From Paenibacillus_G filicis (GTDB taxonomy: Bacteria > Bacillota > Bacilli > Paenibacillales > NBRC-103111), in the NCBI RefSeq assembly GCF_038070315.1, contig NZ_JBBPCC010000010.1, forward strand, positions 1 through 64,000: a stretch of 64,000 bases of DNA, read 5' to 3'. Under the pieces are notes generated by a model that was not told where the DNA came from, did no database searches, and saw nothing but the letters and a program-made list of their open reading frames with translations. Each line of letters starts with the position of its first letter. Within the stretch, counting starts at the first letter, position 1. The translations under genes were made by a program, and so were the position numbers. Positions 26,995-34,507 of the stretch are shown here, piece by piece.

Positions 26995-27221
26995 AAGGTT
27001 TTATAACATACGAAAAAAAATGTGAGACTGATTGGGAACAAGTAATCTTCTAAAGGACTATCAACATTTTTTCGTTCTTTGGTATGAATACGGCGGTTTA
27101 TGAAGTAGACCTCCCACCCAGTGCCGAATGAACCCATCATTCAACAAATAGCACATATAACCCATGTAATGCCCGTATGAAGATTTCGTCATTTCGTTTA
27201 TATGTACATCAAATGCTTTAA
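26995..27221. other. AT-rich spacer, no gene seen
   Basis: No ORF with a ribosome binding site. The short stretch ACCCAGTGCCGAATGAA at about 27118 resembles ACCCAGTGTCGAATAAA at about 28328. This suggests that sequence downstream of immunity genes has been copied within the island. Confidence 0.35.
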
Positions 27222-27416
27222 TTCTGTAACCTAAATAAAGCTATTCCGATACGCGAAGCAGGTCAATTATGGTCAGATGTCACCATGATTAATATGTTTT
27301 TTTGCTATGTTCGCTTTCTCGCAGATTATGATATGTTTAAAAGAAGATTACAAATTTGGGCGAACTATAGATTTGAAGGTGGGATAGGTACTCTGCCTGA
27401 TGGATCAAAACCCTAG
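27222..27416 (+). pseudogene. C-terminal remnant of another RHS toxin
   Basis: An open frame of 64 codons without a start reads LNKAIPIREAGQLWSDV, MFKRRLQIWANYRFEGG and ends TLPDGSKP-stop. It ends 12 bp before an Imm22-type immunity gene, the position of a toxin C-terminus. The 5' part and the RHS anchor are missing; the IS256 element lies about 230 bp upstream. I cannot name the toxin family. Confidence 0.5.
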
Positions 27417-27428
27417 AGGAGGCTTAAC

Positions 27429-27917
27429 ATGGAAAAGGAAGGATTCGTATCTCTGTGGGTAGGGAGAGTTCAATCTTCCGAGGAACTGGATAGATTACTT
27501 GCTGTTTCTTATTCAGATGAAGGAGATTTTATTCCATCTATATTTGCTAAACACTTTGAAATTCGTAGATATGATGATGCGGTAAGAGAAGCAGAACATT
27601 ATGAAGAGGCGAGTACTGACCTGAATCAATTACTTGAAGGGTTCTCTTATGATGATGAAATTGTCCCGAGATTTGATATGCTAGTGCATGAAGAATTGCT
27701 AAATGATATTAATGCAGTAGTTTTACTTTATAACTTTAAGTATACTGGGGAAATTGTTGAAGCTACAATTCAATCGAATTACCTGAGATTCTTAGGTACG
27801 GTAGAATATCAGCCTGATGTCGATTCTCGGACTCAAGTACGGAGGCAAGTATGCGACCAAAGGCATTATCGCTGCGGAGCAGAAAGCCAAGATAATTTAA
27901 AAGTAGGTGAAGTATGA
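27429..27917 (+). CDS. Imm22-type immunity protein with foreign C-terminal tail
   Basis: AGAGGAGG precedes the ATG. Residues 1-127 show the Imm22 pattern: EGFVSLWVGRVQSSEEL, GDFIPSIFAKHFEIRRYDD, LLEGFSYDDEIVP, NAVVLLYNF and FLGTVEY. After FLGTVEY the DNA changes abruptly at 27810 into the RHS pre-toxin anchor, read out of frame, adding about 35 unrelated residues before the stop. The natural stop was probably lost when a cassette recombined here. The protein would neutralise the toxin whose remnant lies just upstream. Whether the altered tail is tolerated is unknown. Confidence 0.7.
   Translation: MEKEGFVSLWVGRVQSSEELDRLLAVSYSDEGDFIPSIFAKHFEIRRYDDAVREAEHYEEASTDLNQLLEGFSYDDEIVPRFDMLVHEELLNDINAVVLLYNFKYTGEIVEATIQSNYLRFLGTVEYQPDVDSRTQVRRQVCDQRHYRCGAESQDNLKVGEV
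27810..27882 (+). repeat. Pre-toxin anchor, copy 3 (displaced)
   Basis: 60 of 73 bases match 23406-23478. In the RHS frame it reads SLMSILGLKYGGKYATKG, then IIAAEQKAKII and a stop. No toxin follows; the next thing is an immunity gene, so the toxin between them has been deleted. Confidence 0.85.
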
Positions 27918-28270
27918 AAAATCAATCAATTCCACCAAAATTCAAACTGCTTCCTTTAAGAATTCCATCAAGTTGGGAGATCAGTTATAACTCACTAGTT
28001 GAGCTTGATCCTTCGCACTTAAAGGATGAAGAAGAGAAATGGCGTAATTTTACTGAGGATTTACTTCAAATCAAACATATTAAATATAATATTCTATTAG
28101 ATGTAGGGTGGTATCCTGAGAGTGATCCTAATGGTTCTTACGGGCTTGAATTAATTAAAAATCACGATTGGAGAAACCCCTTGGTTTCATTTGATACAAA
28201 AAATAGAGATGAACTTGTCGAAAAAATTGAGTTTTTATTGTGGCAAGTTGGTGAAGGCTACTATATTTAA
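27914..28270 (+). CDS. Orphan immunity-type protein, 118 residues
   Basis: A start at 27914 with AAGTAGGTGA upstream gives MKNQSIPPKFKLLPLRIPSS, then WYPESDPNGSYGLELI and DELVEKIEFLLWQVGEG. It is acidic and soluble, with no signal peptide. It follows the third pre-toxin anchor with no toxin between them, so it is most simply the immunity gene of a lost cassette. The pattern of small immunity proteins is clear from context, but I do not name the family. It overlaps the end of the altered Imm22 gene by 4 bp. Confidence 0.55.
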   Translation: MKNQSIPPKFKLLPLRIPSSWEISYNSLVELDPSHLKDEEEKWRNFTEDLLQIKHIKYNILLDVGWYPESDPNGSYGLELIKNHDWRNPLVSFDTKNRDELVEKIEFLLWQVGEGYYI

Positions 28271-28280
28271 TACTCTCTTA

Positions 28281-28316
28281 ATCTTGATTGACTTCGTGCC
28301 TTTCAAGGTTTCTTTT
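28281..28316 (+). terminator. Degenerate terminator, first copy
   Basis: ATCTTGA...TCAAGGTT followed by TCTTTT. It is a near copy of the next hairpin, sharing the loop words ACTTCGTGCC/TCTTCATGCC, so the terminator was tandemly duplicated. Confidence 0.5.
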
Positions 28317-28350
28317 AGGTGGGGTTACCCAGTGTCGAATAAATCATTTG

Positions 28351-28386
28351 AACCTTGATCGTCTTCATGCCGGTCAAGGTTTTTTT
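28351..28386 (+). terminator. Rho-independent terminator, second copy
   Basis: Stem AACCTTGA/TCAAGGTT followed by an uninterrupted T tract. It ends transcription of the toxin/immunity region. Confidence 0.8.
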
Positions 28387-28561
28387 CTGTAACCGAGACG
28401 GCCATCAAAGCGTGTTTCCGAGTGGGTTTAATTACCCATCCCCCAATGATAAATGGGTAATTTGATATAGCTATAAAATTGAATAAATCATGAACAAGTT
28501 GAAATTTTCTTGTTTCAGCGAACATCCATTGTCGATTTTTGAGATTTTTGTGAGACGGAGT

Positions 28562-28570
28562 TGATATAAT
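28562..28570 (+). promoter_or_regulatory. Extended -10 promoter for the small-protein genes
   Basis: TGATATAAT contains TG-N-TATAAT. A TTGAGA at 28539-28544 is 20 bp upstream, too far for a standard -35, so the extended -10 probably carries recognition. It lies about 90 bp before the small membrane protein. Confidence 0.4.
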
Positions 28571-28661
28571 GAAATCAATGTGGGATAAAAGTCCTAGATG
28601 ACATCCGAGACAAACCTTCAGCGTAATGGGACTAGGTCGAACTAGTTAAGGGGGATTTTTG

Positions 28662-28757
28662 GTGATCAATAGTCTGAATCCTTTGTGGATGATCGTGGGT
28701 ATTATTTTGTTTGCTTGTGTGCTGCTCGGAGCGTTCAAGGCGTTGCTGCAGGAATAA
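28662..28757 (+). CDS. 31-residue single-span membrane protein
   Basis: A GTG start after AAGGGGG at suitable spacing gives a short protein: polar start MINSLNPLW, a hydrophobic span MIVGIILFACVLLGAF and a charged end KALLQE. The single helix suggests an inner-membrane small protein. The next gene, 82 bp downstream, may share its transcript. Function unknown. Confidence 0.5.
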   Translation: MINSLNPLWMIVGIILFACVLLGAFKALLQE

Positions 28758-28839
28758 TCAGAGAGCGTGGAACCCGGCTTATGGGGTGCCGTTCTTGGAA
28801 CGATCAACTTTACATAGAATGGAGGGCCTGAGGAAGATC

Positions 28840-29043
28840 ATGAAGACGATAGACCGTGTGAGTGAGCAATTTTATCAAGAGCTTCGTCAATTGAGCTATG
28901 AGGATGAGATCAGATCCAGGCTGCTTATAGATGGAGTCAAGCAGATTTTGGAGCAGAAGCAGCAGAAGAAGCATTTCCTGTACAAAATGTTTCATCCCAA
29001 GATGCAAACCAAGCCGGTTAGTTGGTTCCGGTGGAACCGGTAA
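28840..29043 (+). CDS. Small basic hypothetical protein, 67 residues
   Basis: The ATG at 28840 follows GAGGAAG. The N-terminal half is amphipathic and likely helical (MKTIDRVSEQFYQELRQLSY, then EQKQQKKHF); the C-terminus is basic and aromatic (KPVSWFRWNR). I do not recognise it. It converges on the AraC gene and probably pairs with the small membrane protein upstream. Confidence 0.5.
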   Translation: MKTIDRVSEQFYQELRQLSYEDEIRSRLLIDGVKQILEQKQQKKHFLYKMFHPKMQTKPVSWFRWNR

Positions 29044-29088
29044 AGCCAGGTGATCCTGGAGCGGGGCAGCACCCGGCCTTAAGGAGAT

Positions 29089-29991
29089 TTATAGCTGGGA
29101 GAAGCCTCGCTTCCGGAACTGAGACGGCGTCATGCCTTTATGCTGTTTGAATAGCTTCGTCAAGGAATTGGGATTGTCGCACCCGATCCGGCCGGCGATC
29201 TCGGTAATGGAGAGATCCGACTCCAGCAGCAGGCGCTCGGCCTCGCGGACGCGGCAGACGTTCACATACTCGATAAACGTCTGGCCCGTTAGTTTTTTGA
29301 ACAATTTGCAAAAATGATAGGGGTTCAGGTTCATATGCCTGGCGGCTTCGGCTACCGTATGTTTGTCTGAGAGGGTAGCCTCGATATGCCGGATCAGCGA
29401 CTTGAAGCGGTCGCGATGCTGTGTCAAGGCCTTGCTAGGCGTAATCGGCGTCTGCTGGGGCAGGTAGGTTCTGGCCAGCAGGGTCAGCAGCATATGAAGC
29501 TGGGATGCGATGATCAGCTGATAGGCGGGACGCTTGGCCTTGAACTCGCTAGCGGCTTCCTCCAGCAGGGCGGACAAACCGGTGCAAGCAGGTTCTGTCA
29601 GCGACGGCTTCACAGGCAGCGCGAGGCTGCCTTCGAGATAGGGGAGGATATAGCTGCGGTGTACCGGATCATGCGCCCAGCTCTGGAACAAGGACCGGTT
29701 GAACACGATGGACAAATAGGCGAGCTCGCCCTCGCAGGCACTGTAGCCGACATGCAAGCCTCCGCCCGGGACGAGCAGCACATCTCCAGGCTGAGCGTCG
29801 TAGGGCCGGCTGTCGATATGGAAGATGGCGCGGCCCTGCTGCATGACGATGATCTCGAAATGCTCATGCCAGTGCAGATGCAGGATCATCCCGCCGGATT
29901 TGGCGGCCGGATGTTCGTTGAAGAAGAAGTGGAAGGGATGATCCTTTTCTTGGATTTCCGTATGCTCGCGAAGCTCCTGAGGGTAGATCAT
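29089..29991 (-). CDS. AraC family regulator with cupin sensor domain
   Basis: A 300-residue regulator. An N-terminal cupin (LHLHWHEHFEIIVMQQGR, then QPGDVLLVPGGGLH) fits a sugar-type effector. The C-terminal AraC domain has both helix-turn-helix units (HTVAEAARHMNLNPYHFCKL and ITEIAGRIGCDNPNSLTKLF). It is divergent from the Gfo/Idh oxidoreductase at 30246. Three CAAGATTGG boxes in the shared region (30007, 30028, 30092) are likely its binding sites, so it probably controls that gene and itself. A decayed copy of its HTH region lies at 24250-24362. Confidence 0.93.
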   Translation of the reverse strand: MIYPQELREHTEIQEKDHPFHFFFNEHPAAKSGGMILHLHWHEHFEIIVMQQGRAIFHIDSRPYDAQPGDVLLVPGGGLHVGYSACEGELAYLSIVFNRSLFQSWAHDPVHRSYILPYLEGSLALPVKPSLTEPACTGLSALLEEAASEFKAKRPAYQLIIASQLHMLLTLLARTYLPQQTPITPSKALTQHRDRFKSLIRHIEATLSDKHTVAEAARHMNLNPYHFCKLFKKLTGQTFIEYVNVCRVREAERLLLESDLSITEIAGRIGCDNPNSLTKLFKQHKGMTPSQFRKRGFSQL

Positions 29992-30006
29992 ATCGCTAGA
30001 ACCTCA

Positions 30007-30100
30007 CAAGATTGGATTGGTATATGTCAAGATTGGCAGAGAAATAGCCGATTCCGGGAGATATACTGAAGATGCCAATTAAATTGTACACCAAGATTGG
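30007..30100. promoter_or_regulatory. Candidate AraC operator: three CAAGATTGG boxes
   Basis: Identical 9-mers CAAGATTGG occur at 30007-30015, 30028-30036 and 30092-30100, all in the same orientation. The first two are 21 bp apart (two helical turns, the classic AraC half-site spacing) and the third is 64 bp further (about six turns). They lie between the divergent AraC and oxidoreductase genes. Confidence 0.6.
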
Positions 30101-30245
30101 AAGGGTGCTCAAGTGTGGAATCTCGGGACTGACGGACAAGCTGCTGAAGATTTGACGCATTGTTCAGTTGTTCCGTTCGCGTCTTCAGAAGCGAAGCAGG
30201 GCCTGAGTCTTGGGCAGCAGTGTACACTGAGGGAGACGATAGCAG

Positions 30246-31298
30246 ATGACGGTGAAATACAAGGTGGTTGTGGCGGGCTGCGGCGGCATGTCCAACGCTT
30301 GGATCGATTACGCTCTGGAGAGGCCGGATACGGAGATCGTGGCCTTGGTCGATCTCAAGCTGGAGTTCGCGGACAAGATGAAGGAGAAGAAGGGCTTATC
30401 CTGCGAGACGTTCGCGGATCTGGCTACGGCCATCGAGCGGACTGGGGCTAATGTGGTCTTCGATGTAACCATCCCGTCTAGCCACTTTCAGATTGCCAGC
30501 ACGGCCATGAGGATGGGATGTCATGTCTTCGGCGAGAAGCCGCTGGCCGCGACGATGGAAGAGTGCGATGCGATCGTGCGCATCGCGGAGGAGACGGGAC
30601 GCACGCATGCAGTCATGCAGAACCGCCGGTTCGATCCCCGTATCCGCGCGCTAAGCCGGATGATCGGCTCAGGGACGGTCGGCCGTCTGGAGATGATCGG
30701 TGCCGACTTTTTCATCGGGGCGCATTTCGGAGGCTTTAGAGAAGAGATGGACAGCCCGCTGCTGCTGGATATGGCGATCCATACCTTTGATCAGGCTAGA
30801 CTCATCTCGGGAGCGAATCCGGTGTCGGTCTACTGTCATGAGTTCAACCCTCCGGGCTCGTGGTATGCAGGACATGCCTCCGTCGTCTGCATCTTCGAGA
30901 TGTCCGACGGCTCGGTGTTTAACTACCGGGGCTCCTGGTGCGCAGAAGGGGCTCCGACCTCTTGGGAAGCGGCATGGCGTGTCGTAGGGGAGAAGGGGAC
31001 GGCGATCTGGGACGGTCACGGTCAGCCTTACGCGGAGGTCGTAGCGGCGGGTTCTCAGGAAGGGAAGTTTATCCGAGATTACGTCCGGATAGAACCGGCC
31101 GAGGCCGATCAGCCGGCTGACGAAGCGCTGAAGGGCCATCGTGGCTGTCTGGTGGAGATGTTTCAATCACTGGAGGAGCAGCGCCCTCCGGAAACGGACT
31201 GTCGGGACAACCGATATAGCATGGCGATGGTGCTGGCTGCGCTTGATAGCGCAAAAACCGGCAGGAAAGTAGATCTAGCATCATTTATATGCGTTTAG
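30246..31298 (+). CDS. Gfo/Idh/MocA family oxidoreductase
   Basis: A 350-residue NAD(P)-dependent dehydrogenase of sugar-like substrates. The Rossmann start is KVVVAGCGGMSNAW; EKP is in VFGEKPLAATM (about residue 97); the catalytic-type region LLDMAIHTFDQARLI holds the conserved D-x-x-x-H. GGGAGA precedes the ATG. It is transcribed away from the cupin-AraC regulator and ends at a strong terminator, so it is a single-gene unit under likely AraC control. Substrate not predictable. Confidence 0.93.
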   Translation: MTVKYKVVVAGCGGMSNAWIDYALERPDTEIVALVDLKLEFADKMKEKKGLSCETFADLATAIERTGANVVFDVTIPSSHFQIASTAMRMGCHVFGEKPLAATMEECDAIVRIAEETGRTHAVMQNRRFDPRIRALSRMIGSGTVGRLEMIGADFFIGAHFGGFREEMDSPLLLDMAIHTFDQARLISGANPVSVYCHEFNPPGSWYAGHASVVCIFEMSDGSVFNYRGSWCAEGAPTSWEAAWRVVGEKGTAIWDGHGQPYAEVVAAGSQEGKFIRDYVRIEPAEADQPADEALKGHRGCLVEMFQSLEEQRPPETDCRDNRYSMAMVLAALDSAKTGRKVDLASFICV

Positions 31299-31309
31299 TG
31301 CAGGCAAGC

Positions 31310-31362
31310 AAGGGCTAGAGGACGGACCGAATTCGGTGATCCGTTTTCTGGCCCTTTTCTGT
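31310..31362 (+). terminator. Long-stem terminator
   Basis: A 17-bp stem (31310-31326 with 31340-31356, three G-U pairs) has an inner CCGAATTCGG palindrome and a T-rich tail. It ends the oxidoreductase transcript. Confidence 0.85.
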
Positions 31363-31514
31363 TTCTATGCTGTAAGGGATGTACTATTTCTGCAAGATGG
31401 TTAGGCAGGCGGTTCCTGATTCTTCCCCCTCAACTTCCTGATGGGGGCACTTGTGCCGAGGTGTATATGGTAAAATTATCTAACCTGACTTCATGTTGAA
31501 AGGAAGGAAAGCCC

Positions 31515-32150
31515 ATGCAGCAGACCGATGATAACGAAAGGATCACGACGGAAGAAGAGCTTCGCGCACTAATGGGGTTTCCGAGCGAGCTCGTCCAGCG
31601 CAAAGCGATTACCCGGCTGGATGAGGCCTGCCGTGACTTTATCCGGCAATCCCCGTTTGCTTTGCTCTCCTCTTCCGATGCTTCCGGCCAATGTGATGTT
31701 TCCCCGAGAGGCGACGGCCCAGGCTTTGTCCACGTTGTAGATGAGCAGCATCTAGTGATTCCGGAGAGGCCCGGCAACAAGCGAATGGATACTCTGCGCA
31801 ATATTCTGTCCAATCCGCAGATCGGAATGCTGTTTCTCATCCCCGGTCTAGGTGAAACACTGCGCGTTAACGGACGGGCGTATCTGACGAAGGATAGGCA
31901 GCTGCTGAGCCTGATGGCGGTGAGGCAGCAGGTGCCTCTAGTAGGCATCGTCGTCCAAGTGGATGAATGCTTCCTGCACTGTGCCAAGGCGTTCCGGCGC
32001 TCGCGGCTGTGGGAACCAGAATCCTGGCTAGGTCCCCAAGAGCTGCCGTCAGCTGCACAGATGTTGTCCAAGCATGTGAAGATGGACGGAATGAATGCCG
32101 AGCAGATTCAGGCGAGGCTTGAAGACAGCTATAGAAACCGGCTTTACTAA
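31515..32150 (+). CDS. PPOX-type flavoprotein (MSMEG_1061-like)
   Basis: A 211-residue member of the pyridoxamine-phosphate-oxidase fold. The region FALLSSSDASGQCDVSPRGDGPGFV, followed by IPERPGNKRMDTLRNILSNPQIGMLFLIPG, is characteristic of the MSMEG_1061 branch that binds FMN or F420. Likely a dimeric cytosolic oxidoreductase of unknown substrate. AAAGGAAGG lies before the ATG. The methyltransferase follows after 19 bp with its own ribosome binding site, probably on the same transcript. Confidence 0.88.
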   Translation: MQQTDDNERITTEEELRALMGFPSELVQRKAITRLDEACRDFIRQSPFALLSSSDASGQCDVSPRGDGPGFVHVVDEQHLVIPERPGNKRMDTLRNILSNPQIGMLFLIPGLGETLRVNGRAYLTKDRQLLSLMAVRQQVPLVGIVVQVDECFLHCAKAFRRSRLWEPESWLGPQELPSAAQMLSKHVKMDGMNAEQIQARLEDSYRNRLY

Positions 32151-32169
32151 TCCTTAGGAGGAATACTAG

Positions 32170-33009
32170 ATGGATGAGCGTCGCTCTAGTTATCATTTTC
32201 AGCAGGTCAGTATTGGAGAAGAGGCTGAGCTGCTGCGCTTAAAGGAGCAGGCACTCATGGGCTGGGATAAGGAGCACCGGACGCTGAGGTCATTTGGCTT
32301 GAAGGACGGGATGAAGGTGCTGGAGGCCGGAAGCGGCCCGGGGTTCATCACGGAACAACTCGTGAAGGGCTTGCCGAATGGTTCTGTCACCGCCTTGGAG
32401 ATAGACGAGGTTTTACTCGGTAAGGCGAGGCAAATGCTAAGCGATGTCCCCGCATCCAGACTTACCTTTATTCAAGGGTCCGTATACCGGACGGAATTGC
32501 CGGATGATACGTACGACTTTGTCATAGCACGCTTGCTTTTCCTTCATCTGATAGATCCGGTAGAGGCGGCTATCGAGCTCCGGCGTGTGCTGAAGCCTGG
32601 CGGCAAGCTCGTGATTATCGATGTCGACGATGCCATATTCGGGGCGATCCATCCGGACATTGACGTGCTCCCGTCCATCCTGAAGAAATTAGCCGCGCTG
32701 AAGGCCTCCAAGGGAGGGAGTCGTCATATCGGCAGAAGCTTGCCCCGGCTGCTCTCCGGATCAGGCTTTACGGATGTGGATATGGAGGCGGTGATTCAGC
32801 ATAGTGACCTTCATGGGATCGAAGGCTTCAGGCGGGTGTTGGATGTCGGGCAGTTCGCCGGATTTTACCGCAGCGGAATCATCTCTCCTGAGGAATACGA
32901 GGCTTTGCACCGGTCGTATGACCAGTTCGTTCAAGCTCCGGATGCCCATGCGATGTTGGTTTTTCTGATGGCGTGCGGGACGAAGCCTCAGGGGGCTTGC
33001 GCAGACTAA
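32170..33009 (+). CDS. Class I SAM-dependent methyltransferase
   Basis: A 279-residue methyltransferase. Motif I is VLEAGSGPGFITEQL (about residues 50-64), the acidic residue after strand 2 is in ALEIDEVLL, motif II-like DFVIARLLFLHL follows, and motif III is LKPGGKLVIIDVDD. Substrate unknown; similar proteins act on small molecules. TTAGGAGG sits just before the ATG. Co-directional with the flavoprotein upstream. Confidence 0.9.
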   Translation: MDERRSSYHFQQVSIGEEAELLRLKEQALMGWDKEHRTLRSFGLKDGMKVLEAGSGPGFITEQLVKGLPNGSVTALEIDEVLLGKARQMLSDVPASRLTFIQGSVYRTELPDDTYDFVIARLLFLHLIDPVEAAIELRRVLKPGGKLVIIDVDDAIFGAIHPDIDVLPSILKKLAALKASKGGSRHIGRSLPRLLSGSGFTDVDMEAVIQHSDLHGIEGFRRVLDVGQFAGFYRSGIISPEEYEALHRSYDQFVQAPDAHAMLVFLMACGTKPQGACAD

Positions 33010-33193
33010 GATTTAAGCTTAGGATGATCAAACGGGGATCACCTGCCAGGCCAGCATGCTCGCGGACCCTTCAAGTGGAGTCAGGCAGGCTGTGTCATTC
33101 ATTGACTTGATGGAGTGATCCTTACGCATAAGAAGCATGGAGAGCTTGAATAGCTATACGTTCAAGAAGTGAGTCGAAGGAGAACATCAACCT

Positions 33194-33868
33194 ATGAATC
33201 TGCTTGTTGTCGGAGATGTGCACGGCTGCCTGCATACCTTCCAGAAACTGCTGGACGAACATTGGAATCCCGAGGAGGAGGTGCTCGTCCAACTGGGGGA
33301 CTTGATCGACCGGGGCAAGCATACGCCGGGAACGCTTCGGCTGGTTTGGGAACTGAAGGAAAGGTATGGCCCGCAGGCTGTATTTCTCAAGGGCAATCAT
33401 GAATACGAATTTGTTCAGCATATTGAGCATGGGCCTAATCTATACTGGCTCCCTCAAGGTGGTCAGGATACCCTTGATCAGTTAGAGGCAGCGCAGGTGA
33501 AGGCTCAGGAGGTCGTGAACTGGATTGGCAGGCTTCCGCTGGTCTGGGAGGACGAGTATCTCTTCATCAGCCACGCCGGCATAGCGGCGCAGGCGGAGTA
33601 CCCTTTCGATGAAGGGAATGAGCAGGGAGTATTGTGGAACCGCGCACCGCTCAAAAATCTCGGCAGGTTGCAGATTTTCGGCCATACCCCTTGCCGATCC
33701 GGACGTCCAGAATATGAGGAAGCCTCCCATTTCTGGAATATCGATACTGGCGCCTACCGGAATGCCGCGCTAAGCGCCATTCGCGTCACGCCGTTTGGAG
33801 AGGTGCTGGAAATTATCAGCTGCCCGGTCGATGCTAGAGATGTGGAGCCGCCGGCCGCCTCTTCTTGA
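33194..33868 (+). CDS. Metallophosphoesterase (PrpE/ApaH-like)
   Basis: A 224-residue calcineurin-type phosphoesterase with GDVHG (residues 8-12), GDLIDRG, GNHEYE, the late His in SHAGIA, and GHTP. These residues bind two metal ions. The closest functional groups are serine/threonine phosphatases and diadenosine tetraphosphatases of the PrpE type; which applies is not decided by sequence. GAAGGAG precedes the start at good spacing. Confidence 0.9.
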   Translation: MNLLVVGDVHGCLHTFQKLLDEHWNPEEEVLVQLGDLIDRGKHTPGTLRLVWELKERYGPQAVFLKGNHEYEFVQHIEHGPNLYWLPQGGQDTLDQLEAAQVKAQEVVNWIGRLPLVWEDEYLFISHAGIAAQAEYPFDEGNEQGVLWNRAPLKNLGRLQIFGHTPCRSGRPEYEEASHFWNIDTGAYRNAALSAIRVTPFGEVLEIISCPVDARDVEPPAASS

Positions 33869-33990
33869 TGCTGTCCAAGGCGAGCGCCCGCCTCATAGAG
33901 GGATAATGATATGGAATGATAGTCAAACGTATAAAAGCGAAAACCGCAACCTGCCGGTCTTCGCTTCTTTTCCTGATGGAGGTTAATTGG

Positions 33991-34506
33991 ATGATTCTGC
34001 ATAGAGGTGAATTTTTATTCAGGCAGGGAGAATCCGGGCCGCTGTACCACCTGAGAAGCGGCTTGTTAAAGGTGGTGCGGATGCACCCAGACGGCTCCCA
34101 AATTTTGGTCAATGTGATCGTCCCGGGAGAAACGATCCCGCATCATTCCCTGATCAGTCCTAATCCCTACTATGGCTCGGCGATAGCGCTCGTGACCAGT
34201 GAGATCGAGATTCTGCCGGAAGCCGCTTGGTATCAGGAGCTGGAGAGAAACCCTGAACGCTACCGAGCCATCGCATTGCAGCTGCAGGACAAGCTGCGGA
34301 TGATGCAGCAGCGGATGGATCAACTGACGGCCGTTTCGCCGGCCGACAAGCTGCGCAAGCTGGAGGCCTGGTTCCAGCACTATATCTCACCGGCTGCTCT
34401 GACGGATGTGCTGACGCAGGACGAGATCGGCCAGTTCATCGGGCTGCGCCGCGAGACGGTGAACCGGCTGCTGCGGAGCCAGGCGGACGAGCGCAATTCT
34501 TCCTGA
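33991..34506 (+). CDS. Short Crp/Fnr family regulator
   Basis: 171 residues. The ATG at 33991 follows TGGAGG; an in-frame ATG at 33916 lacks a site and adds unrelated sequence. The cyclic-nucleotide-type beta-barrel starts late (GEFLFRQGESGPLYHLRSG) and the helix-turn-helix is TQDEIGQFIGLRRETVNRLL. It is about 50 residues shorter than typical, ends just after the recognition helix and has no iron-sulfur cysteines. Its stop lies 1 bp from the convergent flavohemoprotein gene, whose promoter has a TGTGA-N6-TCACA site, so it may control hmp. That link is inference. Confidence 0.85.
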   Translation: MILHRGEFLFRQGESGPLYHLRSGLLKVVRMHPDGSQILVNVIVPGETIPHHSLISPNPYYGSAIALVTSEIEILPEAAWYQELERNPERYRAIALQLQDKLRMMQQRMDQLTAVSPADKLRKLEAWFQHYISPAALTDVLTQDEIGQFIGLRRETVNRLLRSQADERNSS

Positions 34507-34507
34507 T

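Larger units (their letters stand above)
28271..28661. other. End of the toxin island; two terminators and a promoter
   Basis: It contains two related terminator hairpins (28281-28316 and 28351-28386), then AT-rich DNA with no supported gene, and an extended -10 promoter (28562-28570). This is the border between island and chromosome. Confidence 0.5.

Noticed and set aside
25629..27003. Target-site duplication around the IS256 element
   Set aside because: The 8-9 bp next to the two inverted repeats (TGTTGTGG and AAGGTTTT) do not match.
28325..28525. 66-codon minus-strand frame after the toxin island
   Set aside because: It overlaps the terminator hairpin, has no ribosome binding site and no motif.
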